The notes under the pieces: generated by a model
Database searches by the model: none
Seen by the model: only the letters and a program-made list of their open reading frames with translations
What the model was told of the DNA's origin: nothing
Assembly (NCBI GenBank): GCA_016712985.1
Contig: JADJQA010000033.1
Span: forward strand, 1-61,134
Reading direction: 5' to 3'
DNA: 61,134 nt
From: Sulfuritalea sp.
Lineage (GTDB): Bacteria > Pseudomonadota > Gammaproteobacteria > Burkholderiales > Rhodocyclaceae
In this document: positions 21,129-31,224 of the stretch, piece by piece
How the letters are laid out: each line of letters starts with the position of its first letter
Numbering within the stretch: the first letter of the stretch is position 1
Position numbers and translations under genes: made by a program

Positions 21129-22256
21129 ATGATGAGCGAAAGCCTTTCCACCCGTTGCGTCCATGCCGCGAACTCGATGACTACGGTCCCCGCATACGCC
21201 GATCTACAACACCACGACCTTCGTTCTCCACCACCGCCCACCTGCTCGACGTCGTCGACGGCAGGAAGCCCGGCAGCCTCTATACGCGCTACGGTCTCAC
21301 CGACCATCCAGGCGCTGGAAGCCAAGCTCGCCAGCCTGAAGGCGCGGAAATGGCCTGGGCCTTCTGTTCCGGCATGGCGGCGGAAGCCGCACTGTTCTTT
21401 ACGCATGGTCGCGACGGCATCGTCTGCCGGTGACGCCTACGGCGGCGCTGGAACTCGTCGGCGAGCAGATCGGCATGCTCGGCATTCGACCACCTGCTGC
21501 TCGGCAGTGAACTCGATCTCGCCGAAAGCCGCCTCGCCGACGGCTGCGGTCTGGTCTTCTCGAAACGCCCACCAACCCGACGCTCGAACTGCTCGACATC
21601 GGCATCGCCGACATGCATCGCCATGCCGCCTTGCTGGCGGTGGACAATACCTCGCTGCCGGTCAACCAGTCGCCGCTGGCGCTCGGCGCCGATTTCGTCG
21701 GCACAGCGCCACCAAGTATCTTGGCGGGCATTCCGATCTCACCGCCGGTGCTGGCGGGTCGCAGGATCTTCTGATGCCGGTTTGGCCCTGGCGCAAGAAC
21801 CTCGGTTCGATGCTCGCCCCCGAAACGGCGGCTTTGCTTTCGCGCAGCCTGCGCACTCTGGTCGTGCGGGTGGAACGCCAGAACCGCACGGCTCAGACAG
21901 TGGCGGAAGCGATGGCGGGGCATACGCAGGTAGCCCGGTCTTCTACCCGGCCTGCCCGACTTTCCGGCCACGACCTGGCCAAGGTGCAAATGCAGGGCTT
22001 CGGCGGCATGCTGAGCATCGAAGCAGGGTGGTGGCGACGCGGCCAGCGCGTCGCCGACCGACTGAAGCTCTTCGCGCTGGCGCCCAGCCTCGGTGGTGCC
22101 GAAAGTCTGGTGACGCAGCCCTGTACCACGACACATCACGGCTTGCCGGCGGAGGAACGCGCGCGGCGCGGCATCTCGGACGCCATGCTGCGCCTGTCCG
22201 TCGGGCTGGAAGATGCGGAAGACCTGATTGCGGATCTGGAGCAGGCGCTGCGGTGA
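21129..22256 (+). pseudogene. Cys/Met metabolism PLP enzyme (cystathionine gamma-synthase family), multiple frameshifts
   Basis: Fragments in all three frames match one trans-sulfuration enzyme of about 390 residues: MMSESLSTRCVHA, AHLLDVVDGRKPGSLYTRYG, EMAWAFCSGMAAEAALFFTH, HSATKYLGGHSDLTAG (PLP-binding lysine in ATKYLGG), LMPVWPWRKNLGSMLAPETA, LAPSLGGAESLVTQPCTTTH and the C-terminal LSVGLEDAEDLIADLEQ. The family uses PLP to join or cleave thioether or sulfhydryl substrates such as O-acylhomoserine or cystathionine; which reaction applies cannot be read from the sequence. Roughly eight indels disrupt it. The stop overlaps the GTG start of the next gene, so the two form an operon. Confidence 0.75.
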
Positions 22257-23389
22257 CTTCGCCCATCTATCTCGATTACAACGCCACGACACCCGTGGCG
22301 CCAGAAGTGGTGGCCGCGATGCGGCCCTGGATCGACGAGCAGTTCGGCAACCCGTCCTCGGCACATGCTTACGGCCAGCGGGCGCGCCAGGCGGTGGCGG
22401 AGGCGCGGGAATCGGTTGCCGCACTGATCGGCGCGCAGACCGATGAAATCGTCTTTACCGGTAGCGCCACCGAGGCCAACAACCTGGCCATGCTGGGCGT
22501 TGCGCGCGCGATGTCGGCTGGCAGGCGCCACCTGATCGTCAGTGCTGTAGAGCATCCGGCCGTGATGCAGCCCGCCCTGCATCTGCGTGATGAGGGGTGG
22601 ACCCTGACCGTGCTCCCGGTGGATGGTTTTGGCCGCATCGCACTCGACGATCTGCGTGCCGCGCTGCGGCCCGACACGGCGCTGGTGTCGGTGATGCATG
22701 CCAACAACGAAGTCGGCACGATCCAGCCCGTGGCCGAGATCGCCGCGCTCGCCCGTGCCAACGGAACGCTGGTACATACCGACGCCGCGCAATCGGCGGG
22801 CAAGGTGGAACTCGACGTGGCCATCCTCGGCGTCGACCTGCTGACGATGGCCGGGCACAAGTTCTATGCACCGAAGGGCGTCGGCGCGCTCTACGTTCGG
22901 CGCGGGACGTCCATCAAGCCGATCCTCTTTGGCGCCGATCAGGAACACGGCCTGCGGCCCGGCACCGAAAACGTGGCGCAGATTGTCGGTCTGGGCGAGG
23001 CGGCGCGGCTGGCGCGGGCCAGACTGCCGCTGGCCACGCGGCGTCTCGCCGCGCTGCGAGACGAGCTGCACCGCCGGCTGGCGGATGGCGCGCCGGGTCT
23101 GGTGCTCAACGGCCACCCTGAACAGCGCCTGCCGAATACCCTGCACGTTTCCTTCCCCGGCGTTTCGGGCCGCGATCTGCTGGCGGCGGTGAGCGAGGTG
23201 GCCGCCTCGGTCGGGTCGGCCTGTCACTCCGATGCCGATGCGGTCAGCGGCGTGCTCGCGGCCATGGGCTGCAACGCGGCGCGGGCGCGGGGGGCGGTGC
23301 GACTGTCGGTGGGTTTCCCTACGACTCCAGCACACATTGAATCCGCAGCCTGTTTTCTGGTGAACGCCTGGCGAGCCATGGCACCCTGA
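22253..23389 (+). CDS. Cysteine desulfurase (NifS/IscS family)
   Basis: A PLP enzyme that converts cysteine to alanine and passes the sulfur on as persulfide. The 378-residue product begins PIYLDYNATTPVAPEVV and has TGSATEANNLA, HANNEVGTIQPV, the PLP lysine in MAGHKFYAPKGVGALY, the conserved RPGTEN and a catalytic loop with a cysteine in SVGSACHSD. The start is a GTG at 22253 overlapping the TGA of the upstream gene. This copy stands apart from any isc or suf cluster and is paired with a Cys/Met enzyme and DsrE-like genes. A role in general sulfur transfer is therefore more likely than housekeeping Fe-S assembly. Confidence 0.9.
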   Translation: MTSPIYLDYNATTPVAPEVVAAMRPWIDEQFGNPSSAHAYGQRARQAVAEARESVAALIGAQTDEIVFTGSATEANNLAMLGVARAMSAGRRHLIVSAVEHPAVMQPALHLRDEGWTLTVLPVDGFGRIALDDLRAALRPDTALVSVMHANNEVGTIQPVAEIAALARANGTLVHTDAAQSAGKVELDVAILGVDLLTMAGHKFYAPKGVGALYVRRGTSIKPILFGADQEHGLRPGTENVAQIVGLGEAARLARARLPLATRRLAALRDELHRRLADGAPGLVLNGHPEQRLPNTLHVSFPGVSGRDLLAAVSEVAASVGSACHSDADAVSGVLAAMGCNAARARGAVRLSVGFPTTPAHIESAACFLVNAWRAMAP

Positions 23390-23503
23390 TTCGCCGCCCA
23401 CGCTGATAAGCTTCTGCGCAGGCGATTGATCGTCGGCATTCGAGCGAAGATTGCCGGTGCGACGTGATTACTTCAGACAAGCGCGCAACAGGGAGAACAG
23501 CTC

Positions 23504-23782
23504 ATGACCAACAAGATCACCGTGGTGGCGTCCGAGGTGCGGGTGAATGACCACATCTACAACGGCACCGGAACCAACGCCCATCCCACCTTCGCCTGGG
23601 AAACCGTCACCGAAGTGCGCAATGAGGACGGCCTGATCCTGCTCATCACCGGCAACGTAAAGGGGCCGCACGGCGAGTTCTGGCTCGAACCCGAGGAACA
23701 GATCGTGGTGATCCGCTATCCCGAATCCACCGCGCCGGCCGCTGCGCCTGCAACAGCGAAAGCCAAGCATGGGCATTCATGA
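23504..23782 (+). CDS. Hypothetical protein of 92 residues
   Basis: A compact soluble protein (VNDHIYNGTGTNAHPTFAW, DGLILLITGNVKGPHGEFWL, EEQIVVIRYPE) with an alanine-rich tail ending KAKHGHS. The pattern of short beta-strands suggests a small barrel, but I do not recognise a family. It has a reasonable Shine-Dalgarno (gggagaacagctc) and its TGA overlaps the ATG of the EamA permease gene, so the two are likely co-transcribed. Confidence 0.65.
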   Translation: MTNKITVVASEVRVNDHIYNGTGTNAHPTFAWETVTEVRNEDGLILLITGNVKGPHGEFWLEPEEQIVVIRYPESTAPAAAPATAKAKHGHS

Positions 23783-24814
23783 ATTCGTCCGGCGACCACA
23801 GGAGAGGAATCCTCGCGGCTCTCGGCGCCGCGTTGTTGTTCGGCGCGGGAACGCCGTTGGCGAAATGGCTGCTCGATGCCGTCAGTCCTGGTTGCTGGCG
23901 GGCTTGCTCTATCTCGGATCGGGGCTTGGACTGACTCTGTACCGTCGCCTGATCCATGCGCCGGCCGTGCGGCTGCCCCGAAACGAGGTGGCCTGGTTTG
24001 CGGCGCCATAGTGGCGGGCGGCATCGTCGCCCCGTGCTGCTGATGGTGGCCGGCATGCGCGCGGCTCCGGCGCTGCGCTGTTGTTGAATGCCGAGAGCGT
24101 TGCTGGCGGGTCGTTCAAGAACGCGCGGCGCATTGCGCTGGGCTGGCAGCCATCGTGGCGGGAGCGGCGGTCCTGATGAACTGGCCAGGAGAAGCGCGGT
24201 TCGCCGGCTTGTGGCCGACTTTGGCCGTCCTCGGCGCCTGTTTCGCCTGGGGTATCGACAACAACCTGACCCGCAACATAGCGCTTGCCGATGCCACCTG
24301 GATCGCCTCGGTGAAGGGTCTGGTGTCCGGCTCCGTCAATTTGTGTCTGCGCGTCCCCGGGGGGGGGGGGGGGGGGGGGGGCGGGGGGGGCGGGGAGGGG
24401 GGAGGGGGGGGGGGGGCGGGGGGGGGGGGGGGGGCGGGCAGCCTCCAGGCCGGCGCGCCGAACGGCGGGGGGGGGGGGGGGGGGGGCCTGGCGCTGGTGC
24501 GCCCCTGCACGCACGGGGGCCTGGCCGCGCGCGCCCCCCGGCCGCCCCGCCCCGGCCGCGGGAGGGGGGGCGCCGGCGCCGCCGCCCCCGCCGGGGCCGG
24601 GGCCGCGCGGGCCCCGGCCCCCCCCGCCCCCCGCCAGGGCGGCCCCGAAGCGATGGGACACGATCATGATCACGTCCATGACGAACACCACCGGCACGGG
24701 CACGACGTTCAGGTGGCAGTTGGAACCAAACACCATCATGTGCATTGGCACCAGCCGCTCACCCATGAGCATCCGCACTTTCCAGACGCCCACCACCGGC
24801 GGCATACCCATTGA
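23779..24814 (+). CDS. EamA/DMT-family permease with His-rich tail, corrupted
   Basis: The protein starts MNSSGDHRRGILAALGAALL and proceeds through membrane segments (FGAGTPLAKWLLDAVSP, WLLAGLLYLGSGLGLTLYRR, LPRNEVAWFAGAIVAGGIVA, LWPTLAVLGACFAWGIDNNL). It ends in a striking tail, HDHDHVHDEHHRHGHDVQV then HHHVHWHQPLTHEHPHF and HHRRHTH. Drug/metabolite transporters with such tails probably handle or sense a transition metal; nickel would fit the region, but this is inference. Frameshifts occur near 23885, 24005 and 24090, and 24357-24650 is G/C homopolymer that hides the last membrane segments. A fragment of a second copy lies at 25563-25804. Confidence 0.65.
24357..24650. other. G/C homopolymer block, probable consensus artefact
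   Basis: Long runs of G, with later C runs and a few short islands, replace the expected 3' third of the EamA permease gene. Translations in any frame give glycine, proline, arginine and alanine only, so the many open frames here should be ignored. Confidence 0.75.
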
Positions 24815-24932
24815 CGGTTTTGTTCAGAACCTGTCAGCGCAATCCCTCGTCCAAGACCGCTGACTGCCCCGCACCAGCAAGGGCCTGCCGGTCTTTGACT
24901 TACCTGGCATGTCCGGTGCGCGGTCGGTTCGG

Positions 24933-25010
24933 TTAAGCCGCCTCCACCATCGCCACGGTCTGCGCCGCTGTCAGAATCGAAATGCCCCTGAAGCTCCGAT
25001 CGGAGACGAT
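24933..25010 (-). pseudogene. C-terminal remnant of a PIN-domain toxin
   Basis: Reading leftward the frame gives DCIVSDRSFRGISILTAAQT followed by VAMVEAA and a stop at 24933. This resembles the last strand and helix of the COG1569-type PIN nucleases that pair with the antitoxin seen just upstream. The rest of the toxin lies in the G homopolymer at 25017-25138 and cannot be read; the distance is also too short for a full PIN domain (about 140 residues), so sequence is missing. Confidence 0.5.
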
Positions 25011-25138
25011 GCAATCGGGGGGGGGGGCGGGGGGGGGGGGGCCGCGGGGCGCGGGGGGCGGGGGGGCCGGGGGCCCGGGTCCGGCCCCGCCCGGGGCCCG
25101 GGGCCGGGCGGGCGGGGGCCCGGGGGGGGGGGGGGGCC

Positions 25139-25368
25139 ACGGTTTCCAGTCTGAGGCCGGCTGCGCCACTGGCGGCAATCTCTTCCTCGCTCATGGGTTC
25201 GACGCCCGCTGCCTCCAGCGCTGGCGCGATGGACAACAGCCGATCCAGCGCCGAGCGCTTTCTAGCTTTGGCCGCCAGGAATTCCACAAAATCCTCTACC
25301 TCGGCTACCTGCTGTGACGAGAGCGTTCGGATCTTGGAAATCAATGTCTGTTCGATCATCGTGTTCAT
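25139..25368 (-). CDS. Antitoxin of a PIN-type toxin-antitoxin pair, 3' end unreadable
   Basis: The product starts MNTMIEQTLISKIRTLSSQQ, then VAEVEDFVEFLAAKARKRSA, DRLLSIAPALEAAGVEPMS and EEEIAA. This is the common small antitoxin that precedes COG1569 PIN toxins and keeps them inactive. A strong Shine-Dalgarno, GAAGGAG, lies upstream; of the tandem ATGs at 25371 and 25368 the second has the better spacing. The reading frame runs into a G homopolymer block at 25017-25138, so its true end and the junction with the toxin are lost. Confidence 0.6.
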
Positions 25369-25562
25369 CATTACTCCTTCCCTGCGCTTTAGCGCGCCAA
25401 GGGCCGCAAGTGTTTCCCGGTCAGAAAGGCATCGAGCAGCTTCTTGACCTTGCGGTTTCTCGACCATATCCAGCATCTTGGTCTCTCTGACCAGACCATG
25501 CCGCGGGATTGGCACTGACAAATCCACACTTGCATGCACGATTGCCGGTTGAGCGTGCATAG

Positions 25563-25804
25563 TATTGTACCGTCGCCTGATCCATGCGCCGGCCGTGCCG
25601 CTTCCCCGAAACGAGATGACCTGGTTTGCAGACGCCATATTGGTGGGCGGCATTGTCCACCTTGGGCTGCTGATGACCGGCCTGACCGGCATGTCGGCGT
25701 CTTGCGCTGCGCTGTTGTTGAATGCCGAGGGCGTGTTACCCGTGCTTCTGGCGTGGTTCGTATTCAAGGAGAACTTCGACCGGCGGATTGCCGTGGGCGG
25801 ATAA
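25563..25804 (+). pseudogene. Internal fragment of a second EamA permease gene
   Basis: The frame encodes YRRLIHAPAVPLPRNEMTWF, ADAILVGGIVHLGLLMTGLT, GMSASCAALLLNAEGVLPVL and LAWFVFKENFDRRIAVGG, then stops. It aligns with positions 23939-24170 of the neighbouring EamA gene but is cleaner and differs at many bases, so it is a diverged paralogue or strain variant rather than an exact copy. Both ends are abrupt. The PIN toxin-antitoxin remnant sits between the two EamA pieces. Confidence 0.7.
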
Positions 25805-25872
25805 GCTCACGAAGTAACATCAACCCGTTTGGCGGTAGCATCTTGCTTAAGGTATTCATTAAAGGTGCGGCC

Positions 25873-26001
25873 ATGGCTTTGAGAGCCCGTGATTTGGTGC
25901 CAATCAGCGAAGCGCGGGCAAGACTGACGGAACTGGTTGAAAAGTCGTTGATGGCGGCGCTGAAACACCAACGGCAACTCACCGATGGCGTGGAGCCATG
26001 A
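25873..26001 (+). pseudogene. Phd/prevent-host-death-like antitoxin, internally deleted
   Basis: The 42-residue frame reads MALRARDLVPISEARARLTE then LVEKSLMAALKHQRQLTDG. The first half is the DNA-binding start of Phd/YefM-type antitoxins (usually 75-90 residues); the second half looks like a C-terminal end, so the middle is missing. No partner toxin is next to it; the following gene is the restriction-modification protein, starting five bases later. Confidence 0.45.
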
Positions 26002-26005
26002 CGCC

Positions 26006-28920
26006 ATGACCCCCACACAGTTCATCGCCCTGTGGCAACACAACCCACTCACCGAGCGCGCGGGCGCGCAGGCCCACTTTGACGACCTGTGCGAACTGCT
26101 CGGCGTCGACAAGCCGCGCGATCCGGACAACTACTGTTTCGAGCGCGGCGCCGGCAAGGCCGGCGGCGGATGACGCGGCTGGGCCGATGTCTGGAAGCGC
26201 GGCCACTTCGGCTGGGAGAACAAGCGGCCCGGGCGCGAACTGCGCGCCGCGCTGAAGCAGCTCACCGACTACAGCCTGGACCTGGAAAACCCGCCGCTGC
26301 TGGTGGTTTGCGACCGCGAACGGATCGAGATTCACACCGCCTTCACCGGCTATCCCGACGAGCCGCGCAGCATCCTCATCGCCGACATCGGCCAGCCCGA
26401 GAACCTGCAAACTCTGCGCTGGGTATTTACCGATCCGGAAAAGCTGCGCCCGGTCAAATCCCTTGCCGCCATCACCGATGAAGCCGCCGGCAAGTTCGGC
26501 GCACTGGCCGAAACCCTGCGCCGCCGCGGGCTCGACGCGCAACCGGTCGCGCACTTTCTGATCCAGTGCCTGTTCTGCATGTTCGCCGAAGACGAAGGCC
26601 TGTTGCCGCGCGGCATCTTCACCGGCCTGCTGGCCAAGGCCGCCGACGATCCGGCGCGCGCCTCCAACCGGCTTGCCGCATTGTTCGGCGCCATGCAAAG
26701 CGGCGGCGACTACGGCGACGACACCATCGCCTGGTTCAACGGCGGCCTGTTCGCCACCATCGCCGTGCCGCCGCTGGAACGCGCCGACCTCGCCGCGCTG
26801 CAACACGCCGCCGAGATGGACTGGCGCAATATCGACCCATCCATCTTCGGCACCCTGTTCGAGCGCGGCCTCAATCCCTCCAAGCGCTCGCAGCTCGGTG
26901 CGCATTACACCGATCCGGCGACCATCATGCGGCTGATCGATCCGGTGATCGTGAGACCGTTGACAGCCGAATGGCAGACCGCGAAGGCCGCCATCGCGAC
27001 GCTGATGAAGAAATCGAAGAAGCAGAACGACAAGGCATCGAAGGACGCCGCCGCGATCTTCCATGCTTATCTGGAACGGCTGCGCAATTTCCGCGTGCTC
27101 GACCCGGCCTGCGGCAGCGGAAATTTTCTGTACCTCGCGCTCAAGGCGTTGAAAGACCTGGAGCGCCGCGCCAATGTCGAGGCCGAAGCGCTCGGCCTGC
27201 AACGCCAGGTCAGCATAGAAGTCTCGCCCGCCAACGTGCTCGGCATCGAACTCGATGCCTACGCCGCTGAACTGGCCCGAGTCACTGTGTGGATTGGCGA
27301 GATTCAATGGATGCTGCGAAATGGCTATCCCGTGTCGGCACAGCCGATATTGAAACCGCTCGACACCATCGAGAATCGGGATGCGCTCCTGGTCGTCGCT
27401 GACAGTGCGGCGATCGAGGCGGAATGGCCGGCCTGCGATGCGATTGTCGGCAATCCGCCGTTTCTCGGCGACAAGAAAATGCGCGGCGAACTCGGCGACG
27501 ACTATGTGACCGCGCTGCGCAAGTGCTACGAGGGCCGCGTGCCCGGCGGCGCCGATCTCGTCACCTACTGGTTCGAGAAAGCGCGGGCGCAGATCGCTGC
27601 TGGCCAGTGCAAGGCGGCGGGCCTGGTCGCCACCAACTCGATCCGTGGCGGCGCCAATCGCAAGGTGCTGGACCGCATTGTCGAGAGCGGCGAAATCTTC
27701 GAGGCGTGGGCTGACGAGGGCTGGATCAACGAGGGCGCGGCGGTGCGCGTGTCGTTGGTCTGTTTCGCTGGGTACAGGCGGAGTGGCGTTTCAGCGGCTC
27801 AATGGTCAGCGAATTGAAAGCATTGGTGCCGACCTAATAGGTGCCGGTGCAGAAGGCGACCTCACCTTAGCCGCGAAACTCTCGGAGAATTCGAGCGCAT
27901 CGTTTGTCGGGGGTATGAAGAAGGGTTCGTTCGATATCGAGGGCAGAGTGGCGCGCTCGTGGCTTCAGCCGACCGGGAACCCAAATGGCCGGCCCAATTC
28001 GGACGTACTGTTTCCGTGGGTAAATGGGCTCGACATTACCCGGCGCCCCTGTGACATGTGGATTGTCGATTTTGGGGTCAATCGCCCGCTGGCAGAGGCC
28101 GAGCTTTACGAGGCGCCGTTCGGTCATGTTTTGAGCAAAGTGAAGCCTGCGCGCGATCTGGTCAGGAACGACCTTGAAAATCACGCTGGTGGTTGCACGC
28201 ACGTCCCGCGCCCGACTTGCGGCTCGCCACGGCTGCGTTGCCTCGATTCATTGCTACGGCTCGGGTGGCCAAGTATCGGCTCTTCGTTTGGTGGCGACCA
28301 CCAATCGTCTGCGAAAGGCGGTCGTTGTCATCGCTCGCGCCGACGACGCAACCTTCGGCATCCTGCATTCCCGCTTTCACGAACTCTGGTCGCTGCGGCT
28401 CGGCACCAGCCTCGAAGATCGGCCGCGCTACACGCCCACCACCACCTTCGAGACTTTCCCCTTCCCCAAACACATGACGCCGCACGACACGGCGGGGTGG
28501 GGGCCGGGGGTGACGATTTGTGATAGCCATGAGGAGCCCCCTGCCCCCATCCCGCCGTGCGCTCCGCCCCTCGCAAAGGCCATTGCAGCGGCCGCCCAGA
28601 AACTCAACCAACTCCGCGAAACCTGGCTCAACCCACCCGAATGGACAGACCGGATACCCGAGATCGTCCCCGGTTACCCCGAGCGCATCGTCGCCAAACC
28701 CGGCCACGAACAAGACCTGAAAAAGCGCACCCTGACCAATCTCTACAACGCCCGCGCATTGGGGAAAATGAGTTGGCTCGGCAACGCCCACGAAACTCTC
28801 GATGCGGCCGTTGCCGCAGCCTATGGCTGGACCGACTACACCCCGGACATGCCCGACGACGAAATCCTGCGCCGCCTGCTGGCGCTGAATCTGGCGCGCA
28901 AGTCAGCCGAAGCCCCTTAG
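26006..28920 (+). CDS. MmeI-like DNA methyltransferase/endonuclease (several frameshifts)
   Basis: Pieces in successive frames form one protein of about 960 residues of the class I SAM-dependent, MmeI/COG1002 type. The start is MTPTQFIALWQHNPLTERAG. A nuclease-like region WADVWKRGHFGWENKRPGR (D...E-x-K pattern) follows, then SAM motif I DPACGSGNFLYLAL, catalytic NPPF in AIVGNPPFLGDK, and the target-recognition part ending RPRYTPTTTFETFPFP and a C-terminal helical region. Such enzymes recognise a DNA site and both methylate and, in fused forms, cut it. Frame changes occur near 26170, 27780, 28190 and 28270; conserved blocks continue across each, so sequencing error is likely. The first start is the ATG at 26006. 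Confidence 0.8.
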
Positions 28921-28980
28921 CCGCCGCAGCGCCAGCGCCGACTCTTCCCAATCCGCAATACTTGAATCGATCGGACGACT

Positions 28981-29391
28981 ATGACTGCCCCAGCCAAAGC
29001 CGCACCAAAGACACCGCCGCAAGCCAAGGCCAAGGTCAAGGTCAAGGCCAAAGCCATTGCAACGGAACCGTTCATGCGCTTCTACCATTCGGACAAGTTG
29101 CGGGCGCGAACGCTCGCCGTTCTCAGCGCACTCGAGGAGGCGTCCGATCCGGAGGAACATCGCGACAGCCTGGCGGATCTGGTGGTGGAACTCACCGAGA
29201 GCGGCATGGATTACTACTTCTTGAGGGCGCTCAAGCTTGCCAAGGCCGGGTTCCTGGTCGAACAGTCGGCGCGTCTCGGCATGTCCGGTGCGGTCAAGCT
29301 GATCGGTAGCGTAAGCCGCAAATTCATTGGGCGCATGGATTCGGCCCAGCTTCTTGTCGTTTCCCGCCACATTCGCGAGCTTGCGGAATAG
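28981..29391 (+). CDS. Hypothetical protein with Lys/Ala-rich N-terminus
   Basis: A 136-residue protein: a low-complexity basic start (APAKAAPKTPPQAKAKVKVK) encoded by 6-bp repeats, then a helical domain (FYHSDKLRARTLAVLSALEE, LTESGMDYYFLRALKLAKAG, VKLIGSVSRKFIGRMDSAQL). I do not recognise the family. In-frame sequence continues after the TAG stop with coding-like codons (RFNDDKSLTEASRILTMLHN) to a TGA near 29487, so the stop may be an error or the original gene may have been longer. Confidence 0.6.
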   Translation: MTAPAKAAPKTPPQAKAKVKVKAKAIATEPFMRFYHSDKLRARTLAVLSALEEASDPEEHRDSLADLVVELTESGMDYYFLRALKLAKAGFLVEQSARLGMSGAVKLIGSVSRKFIGRMDSAQLLVVSRHIRELAE

Positions 29392-29482
29392 CGTGCAGCC
29401 CGTTTCAATGATGACAAATCGCTGACCGAGGCCAGTCGCATCCTGACCATGCTCCACAACAACTGCCTACCGAAAGACCCGG

Positions 29483-30824
29483 GTGAGTGATCCCGTCATC
29501 CCGGCTACCGCGCCCCGGTTCCGACGCTCGGCGAAGCCTTCAAGTACTGGCTGAAACTCGGCTTCATCAGTTTCGGCGGCCCGGCCGGGCAGATATCGAT
29601 GATGCATCAGGAACTGGTCGAGCGCCGGCGCTGGATCTCCGAACACCGCTACCTGCATGCGCTGAACTTCTGCATGCTGCTGCCAGGGCCGGAGGCGATC
29701 CAGCTCGCGATCTACATCAGTTGGCTGATGCACGGCGTCAGGGGCGCGGTGATGGCCGGCGTGCTGTTCTTCCTGCCGGCCTTCGTGCTGCTCTCGCTGC
29801 TGGCGTTCATCTATCTTTCCTTCGGCGACGTGCCGGCGGTGCAGGGCATCTTTATGGCATCAAGCCGGCCGTGGTCGCCGTGGTGCTGTTCGCCGCCTGG
29901 CGTATTGGCACGCGGGCGATCAGGAACGGCCTGCTGCTTGCCATCGCCGCGCTGGCTTTCGTCGGCATCTTCTTTTTCAAGATCGACTTTCCGTGGATCG
30001 TGCTCGCAGCGGCGATACTCGGCGCCATTGGCGGCAAGCTGATGCCGGCTGGCTTCAAGGCCGGTGGCGGCCATGGCGCCAGCAAAGCGGCCCATGGCCC
30101 GGCGATCATCGACGATGACACGCCACCGCCGGCGCACGCAAAATTCACCTGGGGCAGGTTGGGCCTGACGACTTTCGTCTTCGTCGCGATCTGGGCGGCG
30201 GCGATGCTGGCGATCAGCGGCAGCACTGACCTTTACAACATGGGCGAGTTCTTCACCAAGGCGGCTTTTCTGACCCTCGGCGGCGCCTATGCCGTGCTGC
30301 CTTACGTGTATCAGAACGCGGTCGAGCACTTCGGCTGGCTCACCGGTCCGCAGATGATGGACGGCCTGGCGCTCGGCGAAACCACGCCGGGGCCGCTGAT
30401 CATGGTGGTGACCTGGGTGGGGTATCTGGGCGGGGTATCCAGGGTGGTGGCCGGCAATCCGGTGGTGGCCGGCATCGCCGGCGCGGCGGTGGCGACCTTC
30501 TTCACCTTCCTGCCGAGCTTCCTGTTCATCCTCGCCGGCGGGCCGCTGGCCGAGGCCACGCGCGGCGAGCTCAAATTCACCGCTCCGCTGACGGCGATCA
30601 CGGCCGCGGTGGTGGGCGTCATCGTCAACCTCGCCGTGTTCTTTGCCTGGCACACCTTCTGGCCCAGGGCGACGGATGCGGCGCCTTTCGGCGGGCCGTT
30701 CGACGCGATATCGCTTGTCATCGCCACCGCGGCCTTCGTCGCCCTGTGGAAATACCAGGCCGACATCATGAAGGTGATCGGCGCCTGCGCCATGCTGGGG
30801 CTGGCTCTATCGTTCCTGCGTTGA
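29483..30824 (+). CDS. chrA: Chromate transporter ChrA (one or two frameshifts)
   Basis: A two-domain inner-membrane CHR transporter expected to export chromate. The N-terminal half has KLGFISFGGPAGQISMMHQE and LNFCMLLPGPEAIQLAIYIS; the C-terminal half repeats the pattern with LTLGGAYAVLPYVYQNAVEH and GLALGETTPGPLIMVVTWVG. The length of about 447 residues is normal. The frame changes near 29852 (GIFYGIKPAV requires one extra T in a run) and probably near 29515 close to the GTG start at 29483. It is followed 11 bp later by a chromate-resistance protein gene, the usual chr order. Confidence 0.88.
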
Positions 30825-30834
30825 GGCAAACGCC

Positions 30835-31224
30835 ATGAAGTGGATTACTCGCGAACGCCCGACGATCGACCGCATCGCCTGTCCCTGGCTGGTGGCGCGC
30901 TTCATCGACGAAACGCCGGAATCTCTCTGCGTGCCAGGCGGCGACGTGATGCGTCTGGTGCCGGAGACCGGTGCGATTCCCTACGATGTACCGGGCGTCG
31001 AGCTGGGCCACCATGGCGAGCGATGCAGTTTCGACGTCTTCATTGCCAAGTACGCACTACGCAACCCGGCGCTCGACAAGCTGGTGCTGATCGTCCGTGC
31101 CGCCGACTGCGGCGCGCCGCAACTGGCCAGGGAAGCCGCCGGCCTGCCGGCGATCTCGAAGGGCCTGTCGCTCAATTTCGGCGACGACCACGAGATGCTC
31201 AAACACGGCATGGTGATACACGAT
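30835..31224 (+). pseudogene. Chromate-resistance (ChrB C-terminal-like) protein, 3' truncated
   Basis: The product KWITRERPTIDRIACPWLVA, HHGERCSFDVFIAKYALRN and NFGDDHEMLKHGMVI matches the chromate-resistance domain found in ChrB and its stand-alone homologues. Conservation stops abruptly at about 31220, where the sequence becomes the 3' end of a vapC gene on the other strand; the open frame continues into it only by chance. The last residues of the domain are therefore missing. It lies directly behind chrA. Confidence 0.7.

Noticed and set aside
24357..25138. Apparent glycine- or proline-rich repetitive proteins
   Set aside because: They come from G/C homopolymer blocks that interrupt recognisable genes and are not credible biological sequence.
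25388..25498. 36-codon minus-strand ORF ending in KVKKLLDAFLTGKHLRPLAR
   Set aside because: It has no good ribosome site, no known family and lies in a scrambled region; it may be the tail of a lost gene but cannot be supported as a gene.
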